This document shows, in pieces, positions 45,346 through 58,135 of a DNA stretch of 64,000 nt. The DNA is from Episyrphus balteatus (taxonomy: Eukaryota > Arthropoda > Insecta > Diptera > Syrphidae). The stretch is from assembly GCF_945859705.1 (NCBI RefSeq), contig NC_079134.1, positions 41,904,402-41,968,401 of the forward strand. The letters are read 5' to 3'. Position 1 is the stretch's first letter; each line of letters begins with the position of its first letter. The notes under the pieces were generated by a model. It had not been told where the DNA came from, ran no database searches, and worked only from the letters and a program-made list of their open reading frames with translations. A program made the position numbers and the translations under genes.

Positions 45346-48300
45346 TTTTTTTTTTTCTTAAATACTTACTCTGAACTCTTTGGGTGTCCTTAATTTAGGA
45401 GTCTGAGACTGAGTTCGTTTTTATATCGAAAAACTGTTTCCAAAGTACTCCTTCTAAAAAACATCAAGACCATATTTACCATATACATCAGCATCAACAA
45501 TGTATATGTCCTTTTTAATTTCAGAGTCAAGACCAAAAGCTTCTAACAAATAAAATAATAAGAACTATTTGTTTCAATCCTTTTGATACTCTTCCATAGG
45601 GATTCATTTTAATGTTTTTTTGTTTGTCGGTTTTCCAAATTCATTTTATAATACTCTTGTGTTTTGTGGTATGAGAATCCTTTTGTGATGGGAATGGGTT
45701 AGTCCTTAGCAGCGAATTTAAACGAAAAAACAAACAATCATAAAAGCTTCAACAAATGATGTTCTTTTGTTGAAAATCTTATTCTGGTGAAAGTAAATTT
45801 ATATTTTCATGAAGGACATTTATAAAAAGGACCTGTTAAAAAGGATTGAAACTTTTTACTTTTGCAAACAAAGCAGACTTATGGTTTAAACATAATGACC
45901 ACACACAGAGTTAAACTTTTACCAAAAAATAACCAAAAATTTGTGATTCTTTTTTAATTTTAGTTCAAAACAACTTTCATAAGTCTTAAGTCCTGACAAC
46001 CATTAGGACGATGTATTCGGCATGAATTCATAAATGAAATGCGTTTTAGTTGAACAAGAGAAATAACATTGCAGCTCATTTTAGTCATTGTTTTTGTTGA
46101 TTGAACACTCAGTTTATTTTTGTTTTAAACAACACCCTGTTATTACGTAAGTGATATGTCAAAACTAAACCATAAAAGTAAGGTATTTTAACTTCAGGTG
46201 CACTCTCTAATGGTTTTCCTAGAATCCTTCTCGCAATTTTAAAAAATCTTTCTTTCTTCTGACATCAATCTTACCGTCACCACATTAATCAAAAAATCAT
46301 GAGAGAAGAAAAAAAATTTTAAAATGTCTCAGCAACTTTAAGGCTTTACAAATATGTGTATATGCGTTCGTGTAGGTCGCGTCGACATACACAACACAAA
46401 CACATACACACACGACACACACCCCCCATGGATGATGGTAGACGACAACAAATTCTTAAAGATTTATGTGGATGGCAGGTGGCATTTTACAAATTTATGA
46501 ACGCTTAGCTTTTCTTCCTGGAAGATTTATTCATTTCTCGAAATCTATAAGATTATTTTTATAGATTCAAATGTGTCCTGGTTTTGGGAATTCATATATA
46601 AAAGTGTCCTTTCAAAGTGGATTCTAAAATGGTGTGTAAATCATTTTTATTATATTTAATCGTGAATAAAATTTGTGTAGATATTTCTTTGAAAATTATT
46701 TAAAGAATTATATTTTTGGAAACATATGTAGGTTTTGACTTTGATAGCTGAAGGTTCTTAAAAAAAAATTAATAGAAACAAATCGGAATCGATAACATTT
46801 ATAAGCCAAAGAGTTTTGGTACTCACCGACGGTTTTCATTGAATTTTTACTTCTATACAGTTCATATAGCTTCAAAAGATTTACTCTGCTTGTTATCCTT
46901 CAAGCACAAAACTGTTTTCATAAAACCAATTGTCATACTTTGTGTTATCGTTTTTTGTATGGCCTTAGAATTGTGGTAATTTGCTCCAAGACAATTTTAA
47001 AATACCAAATGATAAAACAACAAAAGAGACAATGTAAATACAAATTCCTAAATATACTACATATTTGTCCACTTCACATATGTAACTAAGAAATGTCCTT
47101 ATAAAGATTATTTACTTTTGTTAGCCAAGCAACGTTCTAACTATTGTTTCTAATGCATCTTAAATACACAACACAATAAGATATGCAACAAAAAGTTCTC
47201 TATACTGCAGGGTGAAATTAATTAAGAAACACAAAAAGAAAAAAAAAGAATTCCTTGAACTTGAATGGTACATTTATCTTTTCTTACAAATTTACAGCTT
47301 CTTTGTGACACTTTCTTTTGCTAGTTGGTTATATTTTAAGTTCAAAACGAATTTCTTATCCTTGAGTGCATTCTCAAACACTCTAGCTCACATGAATAAT
47401 TCTAATAAGTTTTTATAAGTTATAAGATGTTTTGAAAACAAACAGACAAATTAACAGATACTAGCCGACCCAGCCCTCGAAATTCGAGTGCCAATTTCTT
47501 TATTTTTTTTTTATTTGCAACAATTTTGAACACAATAATACCAAAATAGTTTCTTTATTTTTTTATAGTATTTGTTGTTGTTTTCTTACGATTAACTACA
47601 CTTTTTACACAGGAATATATAATATACCTACTTTTTGATATATTTTAAGCCTGATTTAGATATTGTTGAACTACGTTTTAACTACGCTCAACTACGTAAA
47701 AAAAAGTATCGAAAAAGAAAATGCAAAGTGTAATCTCCTTAAGGGAATTGTGTTTGCACCTTGCATTTCAATTCAATTAAACCTGTTTCATGTTCCATTT
47801 GTTCAAATTCTATCCGTCAACCATTCAACCTCCACCAACTTCACTCAAATTTGTCATTCACACCATTTTTTTTTTCATTTAGCTTGTAGGAACATGAAAA
47901 CAGACCGAGTTCTTTTTGCGATTGTGTGTGTGTCCTTTGACAACAATTTTAACACGTACGTCAATCTGAAATCAAAACAACTTCTGCAAAATAAAACCAG
48001 AGATACCTTTGATCAATAATTTTGTTTATTTTCTTCGGTAATATAAATTCAATTAAATCAAAATCAATAGGAAATTGCAGATATTATTAAGATCTGAGTG
48101 AAGATGAAGTAGAAAGTTAATTATTTGGGCCGTATGCTGTCGTTTTACAGAGACAAAATATCCTGAAGACAATCACGGGAAGAAAAGTCACAGTAATTTG
48201 ACTTTTTCACAATAACTATGCCAGGAAAAAATATATTTTGATCGCAAATGGTTTTTTTTTATTTATTTTATATTTTTCCGCAATAAAAAAACGATATTCA

Positions 48301-48609
48301 ATTAGAATTTACTCTTTATTTGAAGTTGGTGTTCTCAAATTAACAATACGAAGAAAACTTTCAGCTGGACGTTTGAGAAATGTCAAATCTTCCAGGAAAA
48401 TTTTAATGAATGCGTTCAGACACTTAATAATGATTAAAGATATGTTCACATTTATTAAAGGTGCGTTCAGGTGTAGATCTTAATAATATACAGTAGTAAA
48501 AAGGTAATCCGTGGTACTATGTGGTGAGAGGCGACATTTTTTAATCAAACAAATCAATTCTTAAGGCATTACCACGACAACTGCGTCGCAGAACAACGTT
48601 TTTTTTTAT
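45346..48609. other. intergenic, no gene recognised
   Basis: AT-rich with a CA-rich stretch at about 46390-46425. At 47459-47495 the phrase TACTAGCCGACCCAGCCC appears, resembling a word common in decayed animal repeats; it is too short to classify. Frames at 47663-48019 and 48238-48483 show no known domain. Confidence 0.5.
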
Positions 48610-49690
48610 GTTAAAACCATAACTACAATGACCTAAAAAGTGAAAAAGTGGGAAATTTACAAAATTAAATTTTTTTTTATTTCTTTCTAGCAATATTTGT
48701 TTTTTTTTTTTTAATTTTTGGAAAAAACTACCAAACATTTTTTTTGAAACCAAAAAATAAGCTTTTTGCATCATTATTTTTTATTTTGTCGTCGTAAAAA
48801 CTGTCATAAAATGAGTTTGAATCTATCACTTTTTGACTTTTTGCAAAAAGTTGCCGTTGTATAGTTATACTTTTAAAGCCTTGAGGCTTAACTACAATGA
48901 CCTAAAAAGTGACAAAGTGGGAAATTTACAAAAGTAAAAAAAATTTATTTCTTTTCAAGCTCCATTTGTTTTTGGAAAAAACTACAAAAATTGTTTTTCA
49001 AACCAAAAAATAAGCTTTCTGCATCATTATTTTAAATTTTTTGGTCGAAAAAACTATCACAAAATGAGTTTGAAAATGTTGACTTATTGACTTTTTGCAT
49101 TAAGTGGCTTTTAACTACATTGGCTCAAAAAGTGAAAAAGTACAAAAGTGAAAATTTTCAAACGCATTTTTGTATGGTTTTTCGGGCTAGAAAATTAAAA
49201 CAAAAAATGCGAAAACCCTATTTTTTTTGTATAAAAACAATTTGTTAAAGGCATAACTACAATGGCCTAAAAAGTGAAAAAGTGGGAAATTTACAAAATT
49301 AAAAAATTTTTATTTCTTTCTAGCGCAATTTTTTTTAGAAAAAAACTACAAAAATTGTTTTTTAAACCAAAAAATAAGCTTTCTGAATCAATATTTTTAA
49401 TTTTGTGATGGGAAAAAATGTCACAAAATGAGTTTGAAAATGTTCACTTTTTGACTTTTTGCAAAAAGTGGCCGTTGTAGTTATACCTTAACTCTTTTTT
49501 ACAAAATTTTCAAATCCAATTTTTTACAGTTTTTCTTACCTTAAAATCAAAAATAATGATGCAAAAAGCTTATTTTTTGCTTTAATAAACAAAAACAAAT
49601 AGCGCTAGAAAGAAATAAAAAAAAAAATTTAATTTTGTAAATTTCCCTTTTTTTCACTTTTTAGGTTATTGTAGGCTTTAATTAACAAAA
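48610..49690. repeat. tandem and inverted repeats of a ~280-bp unit
   Basis: The phrases CTACAATG-CCTAAAAAGTG, GTGGGAAATTTACAAAA, CAAAAAATAAGCTTT-TGCATCA and TTTTTGACTTTTTGCA recur in order at about 48614-48870, 48889-49100 and 49250-49490. A partial reverse-complement copy lies at about 49550-49675. No gene is seen. Confidence 0.75.
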
Positions 49691-49829
49691 AACGACATTT
49701 TTGTTAGTTTTCACTGAACCTCATAAGAAAAACGCTTTGCCATGCGGCGATAAAATATTAGTGCCTTTTATGCAAAAATGTAAACGTCTAAAAGTGAAAA
49801 CTTGGTAAAATGGTAAAGGAACTGTCAAA

Positions 49830-51119
49830 GTCAGCTATTACATGAAGCCTCAAGAGGCTTGACTCTTTTTTCGAATTTTCTTTTGATAACACACCCACAC
49901 AAAAAAAAAAAAAAGTTCTGACCTGGGGTTGCGACTAAGTTTTTCATATAGTTTTTGGGTCGCTGAAACCGAATCTGGAGTCCGTTTTGCCCCATCACGT
50001 CAGGTTTTCGAGATAACCTAAAAAAATGTCACGAAAACAAAAATTTTTTTTCTCTGATCTGGATATGCGAATATGTAAATCATATAGTTTTTGGATCACT
50101 GAATCCAGATTCGAAGTCAATTTCGCCCTATCACGTCAGGTTTCTGAGATATCCTCAAAAAATGTCAAAACCAAAAAAACTAAATTTCTTATTTGGGGTT
50201 GCGTCTAAGTTTTTCATATAGTTTTTGGGTTGCTAAAACCGAATTCGAACTCTATTTTTCCGTATCATGTCAGGTTTTTGAGATATCCTCAAAAAATGTC
50301 AGATAAGAACTTTTTTTGAGTTTAGACATTTTTTGAGGATATTTCAAAAACCTGACGTGATACGCCAAAATAAACTTCGGATTCGGTTTCAGCGACCCAA
50401 AAACTATATGAAAAATTTAGTCGCAACCCCAGGTAAAAACTTTTGTTTTTTTGGTTTTGACATTTTTTTGAGGATTATCCCAGAAACCTGACGTGATAGG
50501 GCGAAATTGACTTCGAATCTGGATTCATTGATCCAAAAACTATATGATTAACATATTCGCACATCCAGATCAGAGAAACAAATTTTTTGTTTTCGTGACA
50601 TTTAATGAGGTTATCTCGAAAACCTGACGCGATGGAGCAAAACGGACTTCGGATTCGGTTTCAGCGACCCAAAAACTATATGAAAAATTTAGTCGCAATC
50701 CCAGGTCACAACTTTTATATTTTATTGTGTGGCTGCCCTACTAACAATTTTGCTTCTATAATGCTTTAAAGAAGCAACAATTGAATCTGTAAAGCTTTTA
50801 GAACCAAAATTGTTTGTCGGGTGTGTAATCATTCTGTGAGGCGCGTACTATTACACGATGCCTATTGAGTCAAGGACTCAAATTTGACATTTATCTTTTG
50901 AATAAAAATTTGTTGTTGTTGTATTGCACCAAGAACCAAAAAGAAATGTGAGGGAATGTTGAAAAAAGAAAAAGTGGAATAAGAAACGTCAAAAAAGAGT
51001 CTCGGACTCACGACCCACGACTCTCCGGTCGGATAATTTTTTCTTTCATCTTTTTTCTCTTTTGCACTCATTATGTTTAAAAAGAGTCGCGCCTCTTGAG
51101 GCTTCATGTAATTGCTGAC
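49830..51119. mobile_element. Harbinger-like non-autonomous element with foldback core
   Basis: The ends GTCAGCTATTACATGAAGCC and (reverse complement) GTCAGCAATTACATGAAGCC match at 19 of 20 and extend into TCAAGAGGC and GACTCTTTTT. The flanking AAA duplication is at 49827-49829 and 51120-51122. On the minus strand an ATG at 51071 begins MSAKEKK, the same start, with the same upstream bases, as the Harbinger transposase relic at 24600. This element is therefore probably an internally deleted Harbinger derivative. Its core is replaced by a large palindrome. Confidence 0.7.
49915..50718. repeat. 800-bp palindrome with subrepeats
   Basis: The arms (about 49915-50305 and 50325-50718) are reverse complements with modest divergence. 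Each arm has three tandem subunits of about 130 bp marked by CATATAGTTTTTGG and ATCACGTCAGGTTT. The centre is near 50315. Confidence 0.8.
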
Positions 51120-51868
51120 AAATTCTTATGTTCTTTCAAGAGAGAAAAGGACGAAAATAGATTTCATTGGTATCAAAAGTGTTTACAAAAGTAATAGACT
51201 TGATTTTAATAGAATTCGATTTTAACAAAAAAATTCATGGTAATAAAACAAACATCTTACTTTCTAAACTTAGATAACTAAAACAATGAAAGTTAACCAT
51301 AGTTTACGTGCGATCTTAAAACAACGCACAAATGTGAACCCACCTTAATGTTTTTTGATTTTCGCTGAATGCTTTCATTCATTCATTCAGTCATGAATGA
51401 CATTTCATTCCAGTCGATTGGAAATTTTCCAATAGAATTCCAGTTGTTTTTGTTTTTTTTTTTTTTATTTTGTATCGAATTTTAATTTGTTTAATTTCGT
51501 TATTTCGGTTAATAAAAAGTAAACAAAAATGTGATTCTGCACATCTACGCGTCATTCTCTTTCGTTCCGTGTATAATTTATGCCCCTTCGGTTTTTGGGG
51601 GCCCGGTAATTTGTACCACAAAAACTATGCTCGCCGTTTAATTATATGATATTTTAAATTTTAGATAAACCAAAGAAAAAAATTAAATAAGTTTAAAATA
51701 TGGAAAAATATTGAAAAATGTTTTTTTTTTTTTAATGTTTTTTGAAAATTTTTAATTTGTCTTTGCCGTACCTATCTAAAATTTAAACGAAATTAAGAAA
51801 ATAAAACAAATTTTGATTTGTGTTAAGTACACCAACTTTGTGATTTCTTGTAGATATTAACTAATCAT

Positions 51869-51937
51869 CGGCGTTAAGCAAAATTGTTCTAAGTACATGG
51901 GATTTCTTAAGGACTTAGAACAATTTTGCTGACGCCG
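51869..51937. ncRNA. 69-nt hairpin, pre-miRNA-sized
   Basis: The left arm CGGCGTTAAGCAAAATTGTT continues to CTAAGT. The right arm is its reverse complement over about 26 bp with one bulge and one mismatch, closing a loop of about 17 nt. Size and near-complete pairing resemble an insect microRNA precursor, but a small MITE-derived palindrome would look the same. No flanking inverted ends or duplication were seen. Confidence 0.35.
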
Positions 51938-52028
51938 ACGTAATGTTGTGTTGATGGAATTGAGGAACTGATAGCAAGCGCTTTGCTATAAATTCTCTTC
52001 TATCGCTCAGCCCTTCAATGCAAGCCTG

Positions 52029-53075
52029 TTAAGGTAAAGTACCTTTTACCTTATCTGCTCTCCTTTGATAAATGTCTGATAAATGAATGACTTCTTCAAT
52101 CACATAGTCAAGAATAGCGTTTGGTTTGAATGGACAAATCCCTATAGCTGTAAAATCAGAAATGCAATATTGCTTGTAGGCGAAGACGCACTCAATGTTT
52201 CCTACAGAAGTTTTCCAAATCGAAGCCTGATTTATCTTACAAGCAGGATTGTTTTTTTTAATACGCATCGATCAGAATGTCACTCAAATAATTCCTAATA
52301 AATATAACCGAGATATAGAATGACAAATCTCGTGTGTATGTCAACAAACCTGTATCTACATCATTCATAGGTAGAAAAGTAAAATTTGGCCTAGACTCAA
52401 CCTTAGAGTGGGTTCTGCGGCAGCGCAGCATCGTTTTATTGTCATTCAGCAAGGTACAAAACCGATCGTTGGTAGTGATGCGAAGCGAAATGCCCGGCTG
52501 GTAACTAAAATAAAGCGTCGAATGAGAAAACAAAAAGTAACTAAAATTGTACGCGACACTAACACAAAATAACAATAAAGAGGTTGAACATCCACTTTTT
52601 TGTATGCCCAAATGAATATTTGATTAGGTTAAAGATTTTTCCGATGTATTTCGGAGTAATTAGGATAAATTATAATCTAAAATTTGGCAAACAGCGTTAC
52701 AGGCCGAGTTGGGTTTATTGAAACAAAATGCTCTCCAAGACATGGACAAAAAAATTGTCCCTTGTCACATAATATGCTGACTAGACAGACTTCTTTCTCA
52801 TGTACGCAACTAGAGCATGATTCCATGCCATTTTCAAATTCTTGTTTATTTGTACCTGCTCTTGAAAACACAATTAGATGGAAGGAAATGTCTCTCATTA
52901 TTACAGCATACAATTACTGTTATGGTCTCCCCTTTTACAGCCAATACTATAGTCGCAACATTTTGTATCCTTTTTCTGCCACGAGAAGTTCAGGTTTGTT
53001 ATTAAGGGACGGATTGGCAAAAAAAACAGCAATAACAGTTAGAAATAAAGTGAAGTATCATACGACTGACTAACA
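52029..53075 (-). pseudogene. second pogo/jerky-type transposase relic
   Basis: On the minus strand the fragments run in transposase order. LLVAEKGYKMLR and KGETITVIVCCNNE lie near 53000-52895, the post-first-aspartate region of DDE_1 transposases. FVSINPTRPVTLFA near 52710 resembles the WLxHFxxxxxPTxExPVLL segment. FTAIGICPFKPNAI near 52155 is the typical AFxATGIxPFNPNAI block near the C-terminus. Frames change between these and stops are present. The piece with the second aspartate (DGHxSH) was not recognised and may be lost. It differs from the pogo relic at 36781. Confidence 0.65.
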
Positions 53076-54784
53076 AGCATAACATTTTAACGACCCACAG
53101 TGGTCTAAAACCTGGCCAAAAATATTTAGGCACATTTCCCACATCAAATAGGTACCAAATGACCAAAAAGTTATTCAGAAGGAAAAATTTTCATTTTCTT
53201 GTTACAGTAAAAGCCACTTAAGTGCTTACCCACTTACCTCTGGATTAGGCGGGAGAAAACAAATATAAAAAACCAGAAAATGCACGTACAATCCTGTGCT
53301 ATATTAAGGTTAGTAATCTATTCTTTATTTTATTTTTTGACTTAAGTTGTTTCATCAAATAGTTTTTGAGAAATTAAGTTTTAAAGATGAAATTTTGAAA
53401 AAAAAATGTTTACGTTTTTTAATTGATTTTGTATAAAATTTTGCAATATTATTTACATAATTATACCATTAGTTAATGACCTAGTAGTTTTTAGTCAAAT
53501 ACTAAAGACTTCATTCTAATAAATATTAAAGTTCCTAAGAATAACAAAAAAACTGAATCATACTTTTTTGCCGGGAAACCCAGTTTTGTTTTTTTTTTAT
53601 TTTCATTAACCTTCTGTAACCCAAGGTCGTAAATTTAAAAATTAATAAGTCAATCGATTGGCCTTTATCTTTAATAAAACACTTATTTTTTAAAAATTCA
53701 ATATAGTCAATTTCGATATTTAGGGAGTAAAAAAAAAGTTTAAATAATTTATTTTTATATAAAAATGCAAAAATTCCAGCAAAAAACTATCTAATATTAA
53801 TTTTTAGGCACTTTCCTAAAATCCAAAAATAAAACCCCCTGGGGTTTACTAATAAAAACTATTTTTTTCTGAATTTCGTAGTTTTTACACAAATTAGCTT
53901 TTTTTCAAAAAAAGCCCAACTTTCAACATTAACTGTCAATTAAAAACTATTGGTGCTATTTATTAGAAATTTGAAGTACTATTTCGATAAAGCAATACTT
54001 CAAGATTATATTAGAAGCTTCAAAAGAAAAAAAAAAATAGTTTGTAGAGCTTTTATGCAATCTTTTTCGGTTTGTTACAGAAATGTCACACGTTTTAGTC
54101 TTTTAGTCCAGAGTTCAAAACTTTAAATCGTTATCCCCACAACTAATGTTTTCAACGCCGGTGCTCCTCATAACTTCAAAACTTCTGCACCGATTCTTTT
54201 GAAATTTGGAACACTATTTTTTTTACATATTTTTAAAGGTATCACTGGAGAAATTTTCTCAATGAAATAATATTTATAAAAATCTATAAGTAAGGGTCGC
54301 TTTTGAGGAGTTTTTTTCAAGCGGTCTTTATTTTCGGGGTGCAAGCTTGGGCAAACTTCTGAAATGCAAGTTTGTTCTACATATCCAGCAGTTCTATAAT
54401 ATATAGTTTATGCAATGTTGTGGCGTGTTCCGCTATTTTAAAAACACTAATGTTAAAAAAAAACAACGAGAAAAGTGCAAATTTTTTAACCCCTTCGTAT
54501 GAAAAAATAGAGTTGCATATACAATAATTTTTTTTTTAGAACATCATTCAATGTCATTCGATGTCCATATCAAAATTTTTCATCAAAATCACTTTGAAAA
54601 TTCACTTTTTTTTAAATCGAAAAATTCGTGTGTACGCAACAAATAGCCGTTTATTTATTTGTGAGGTGGAGCTTTTCATGGGAAAGGGATAGACAAGAGT
54701 TTCACTCAAGTTCTTTCTGTTATTATTCATATATTTTAAAAACTCTTATAGTTTGATTTCCTTTAAGTATGAACTTTAAGTTCT
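53076..54784. other. intergenic, no gene recognised
   Basis: AT-rich with long A and T runs. Nothing with coding character or clear repeat structure. Confidence 0.5.
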
Positions 54785-54828
54785 GGGGGGGCACGTGCCC
54801 CCCCCCCCCCCCCCTGGATCCGCCGTTG

Positions 54829-55101
54829 CAGTGCATTTATGATGTTCATACATGGGCGACCCAGCAGTTTGTACCACCCCCAAATTTTGTTTGCTCATTC
54901 GATAGAGCATTGGCTGAATATCATTACCCTGATTTTTCGTACTCGCGAAATTCACCTTTCGGCCGCCATCTTGGATTTTAGTTTTTGTTGAATATCTCGA
55001 TTTCTATTTATCAGGGTAATGATATTCAGCCCATGCTCTATCGAATGACCAAAAAAAATTGGGGGTGGTACATACTGCTGGGTCAAATTATAAATGCACT
55101 G
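54829..55101. mobile_element. MITE with CAGTGCATTTAT ends, 273 bp
   Basis: The inverted arms are about 115 bp. Both contain CAGCAGT-TGTACCACCCCC, TCATTCGATAGAGCAT and GAATATCATTACCCTGA. The left arm has an extra ~15 bp. The loop carries a GCCGCCATCTTGGATTTTAG stretch. Target duplication unclear. Directly to its left is GGGGGGGCACGTGCCCCCCC, a G/C-homopolymer palindrome (54785-54804), itself probably the edge of another repeat. Confidence 0.8.
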
Positions 55102-56960
55102 GACTATCTTCAGATTAGATCCTCTATGACTTCTTCTCATTAAAAGAAAAATAAAAAGTACCTATGTATGTTAAAAACTAAAAGAAAATATCTAAATAAA
55201 ATGTTGATGACTTATTTAAGTGACTAGGGCTGTGTTTCAATTTTGTAATTTTTTTTGTTCCTTCCACTCAGTTTCAGTGTCGCATGAATTTTAGCTTTTT
55301 CGCATTTTTCCTCTGTCAACTGCAACTCACAATTTCGTTCTTATTTTTTTGTTTGGCAATTTCTTTTGTTTGGTTCCAACTAAAATTCGTACTCTTTATC
55401 ACCATGTTCATTGTGATTATTTTTTTGTACACTTAGCGTTTTCTTTTCATGAACATTATGTAGGTTCTTATATTTAAAAAGATTTTTCTTCTTTTTGGGG
55501 AAAAAACACGAAATGGTTGTTTGTGGAAAATAGAATTTATAAAGAAAAGTCTTTTCATGACAGCTACCGCACTTTGTGAACGAAATTTATGAACACATCA
55601 CATAATGCGATTGTCACACTTAAACTTTTAAGTAGGTGGAGATGAGTTCTTTTTGTTGAATATTTTTAATTCTATAAATAGATTTTGAAGTAATTAGAAT
55701 AACGTTGGTAATTTTCAAGATTCGCTGTGCCATGAAAAAGGATCAGAATGTACCTACGAGTATTAAAAAAAGTCTGGCTATGTTATACTTGATCCCACTG
55801 GAATGTGAATGGTAAAAACAAAATGAACCCATTTAACTCAAACATATCCATTATCCACTAGATATACTAAAAATAGACATCATGTGTTCGAAATACCATT
55901 CAAATATTTTTTATTTATCCTCAGGGATTTATGTCAGGGATTCGACAAAAAACGAAAATAGAATACTTTGTATTTTTAACTTTGTTTTCCAACTTTTCTT
56001 CATCTATAAAATCGAAGCAATCCAATAACCTTCTTTTTTCTTGAAATGTGTCACGAGTTGAGTTATGTCATGCGTCATTTGGCACTTGGCAGTCTATAAA
56101 GTTCACATTTCAATTCTCAGATGTCAACGCAAAATTATAGTTAATATGTATGTAAGGACATAACGTTATCCTCTCGTGGAAATTTCGATTGTTTTTATAA
56201 CCGACACAAACTGAAATACTTTTTCCAACTCAAATTACGAAAAACGGAATGCAATCATTCGTGTAGAATTTTACGCGTCGTTAAATAAGGAAAATGCAAT
56301 AATTTTTGGGTTATGTGATGTCTTATGCGGCATGGCGCTGTAACCTGATGTTTGTAGATGTCGGTTGTGATTTTATGACAGAATTTTTAGGAATCATCAA
56401 CCAAAGTTGCTTCATACTATGTTGTTACTTTACACACAATTTTTCATAATGAAAGTCGATAGTGATCCAACTCGACTAAAAATAAATTGTATACAACAGT
56501 GTGAAGTTAAATTTATTAATAAGTTACATATAATAATTTTCCGAACCGAAAAACTAGAGATTTTTTACATATGTATAAAATAAAGTTAAGATTTTTCTCC
56601 CTGAAGTGTAATTAGCCCACTAATACCAAATACCTACGTACCTATCTGATTGCAGCTGTAATATAATTGAAATGTAACTTCACATATTTGTCTATTAGCC
56701 TATTTGATGGCTTCGATTTTAAAAATAATATACATACTCTCTAAATTTAATGAAAGAAACCCAGTGAATTTAGTCAAAATCTGGTCGTTAAATAGCATTT
56801 TATAAGATTTATTGGGATGATAGGAGATCTGGATCAGCCACCATCTTGAAAATGAGGCTGCTATTGTTTTATTTAATAATTCCATTTTTACTAATACTTG
56901 GCTCGTAATAAACAAAGACACACGAACCCAACCTACAAGAGAATTAGAATTTAAGTTTTC
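55102..56960. other. intergenic, no gene recognised
   Basis: AT-rich. The 88-codon minus frame at 56700-56966 has no motif and runs into the LINE target site. Confidence 0.5.
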
Positions 56961-56976
56961 AAACAATTTTTGCTTT

Positions 56977-57214
56977 GCGAAATAAAAAGAAAGGTAGGCC
57001 TAAAAACTCCTGGTACAAGCAAATGCAAAAACACCAGCATTCAGTTGGCCTCAGAAACGGAACAATACAAAACCGGGAGGCTTGCCGCCGATTTCTGAAG
57101 TCAACCCGGCGAACCCCACAGGCGGATCACTAGTGTGAAGCCGTAACGTGGGAAGGTTATGATCCCCTCGACATCGAGATCATAACAGCGCCGAGAAAAA
57201 GGAAGAAGAAGAAG
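56977..57214 (+). mobile_element. 5'-truncated LINE (non-LTR) tail
   Basis: A 238-bp insertion flanked by the 16-bp duplication AAACAATTTTTGCTTT (56961-56976 and 57215-57230). It ends in a (GAA)n tail and is markedly GC-richer than its surroundings. Severe 5' truncation, a long duplication and a simple-repeat tail are the signature of target-primed reverse transcription. It carries the last ~48 codons of the ORF. Confidence 0.9.
56990..57133 (+). pseudogene. C-terminal end of a non-LTR reverse transcriptase ORF
   Basis: The frame reads KGRPKNSWYKQMQKHQ and RNREACRRF-like text (observed NREACRRFLKSTRRTP), ending with a stop at 57131-57133. The GRPxxxW...R pattern is the usual tail of LINE polymerase proteins after the thumb region. 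No reverse transcriptase core is present, so it is inert. Confidence 0.75.
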
Positions 57215-57230
57215 AAACAATTTTTGCTTT

Positions 57231-57845
57231 TAAGAGTGTTATACTGAGTTGAGTTTTACCCACAATTATTATACATATAAGGAAGCAAAAATTATGAGCA
57301 AATGGTGATGGTCTACCTTGGGAAGGCACTATCTGAGGTTGAGCACACCTCCGATAGCCGCAAGCGACGAATTTCTTTTATTCGTGGATCGGACGAGACA
57401 CATACAAAAAAAATCAGTTAAAATCCGAAGTAGAGCCTCGCAAACATCCCAACTATCGTGACCAACCGCAAAGTCACAGTTAAATTAAATCATAAAGGAC
57501 CGAATAATAGTGAGACTGGTACTCAAAGTGAGGGAGTTCCTGAGACGTCAACAAAAACCCGACAACAAAACCGCAGCAGAACCAGCCATTAAGATAGAAA
57601 CTTCAGAAAAAGCAACCACACCAAAAGGAACCTTGCCAAAGAAAAAAACCCAATCAGTGGTTCCAATACTCAAGAACCTCTTCCAGGGCATCACGTTGCG
57701 GTAGGAAAATCACCAGAGGGTATTTTTTATAAAAAGGTCTTTTGGCAAAATATCCGTGAGGCTCAACAAGAAAGGAGACAAAGCTACTATGAAATTCCGT
57801 GACCAACTAAAAGAAGTGGAGACTATCTTTATTTCTCTGAAGTCA
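57231..57845. other. unusually GC-balanced segment, no gene assigned
   Basis: From about 57300 to 57720 base composition is clearly less AT-rich than the flanks. GGTCTACCTTGGGAAGGCAC and a polar Lys/Thr/Gln-rich frame (57510-57704, starting at GTG) look like transposon-derived coding or 5' UTR sequence. I recognise neither a snRNA nor a protein family. Confidence 0.35.
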
Positions 57846-57849
57846 TTTT

Positions 57850-58135
57850 ATTTTTTAGTTATCTTTGTCCTTGTTCTCTGAATTGATTTCACAAAGGTTT
57901 CCATTCGGATTCCATAGTTTACTCCTTCGAGTTTCTCCTTGGACATAGGTTCTCCTAGTAAGTTCCAACCGGAATTTTCCCCACATTGTGGGGACATAGG
58001 ATTCCATTCGGATTCCAAAGACTTTTCCTTCAAGTTTCTTCTCCATTAGCTCGTTGCACATAGGTTTTTCTATTGTGTTCTGACCAGAATCCTCTCCAGG
58101 TTGTTTACTGGGGACATTATTATCCCACAGGCTAT
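57850..58135. repeat. minisatellite of ~110 bp, about 2.5 copies
   Basis: TTCCATTCGGATTCCA recurs at about 57898 and 57992, with CTTC-AGTTTCT and ACATAGG-TTT phrases in the same order. In one minus frame the copies read GIRMES and GIRMET within KLEG...-type units, so this may descend from a repetitive coding exon, but frames are broken. Confidence 0.6.

Noticed and set aside
52684..53073. 129-codon plus-strand frame
   Set aside because: It is antisense to the pogo/jerky transposase fragments recognised on the minus strand.
57300..57420. Possible small nuclear RNA (GC-balanced, structured-looking segment)
   Set aside because: It does not match the conserved parts of U1, U2, U4, U5, U6 or U12 that I could compare mentally.
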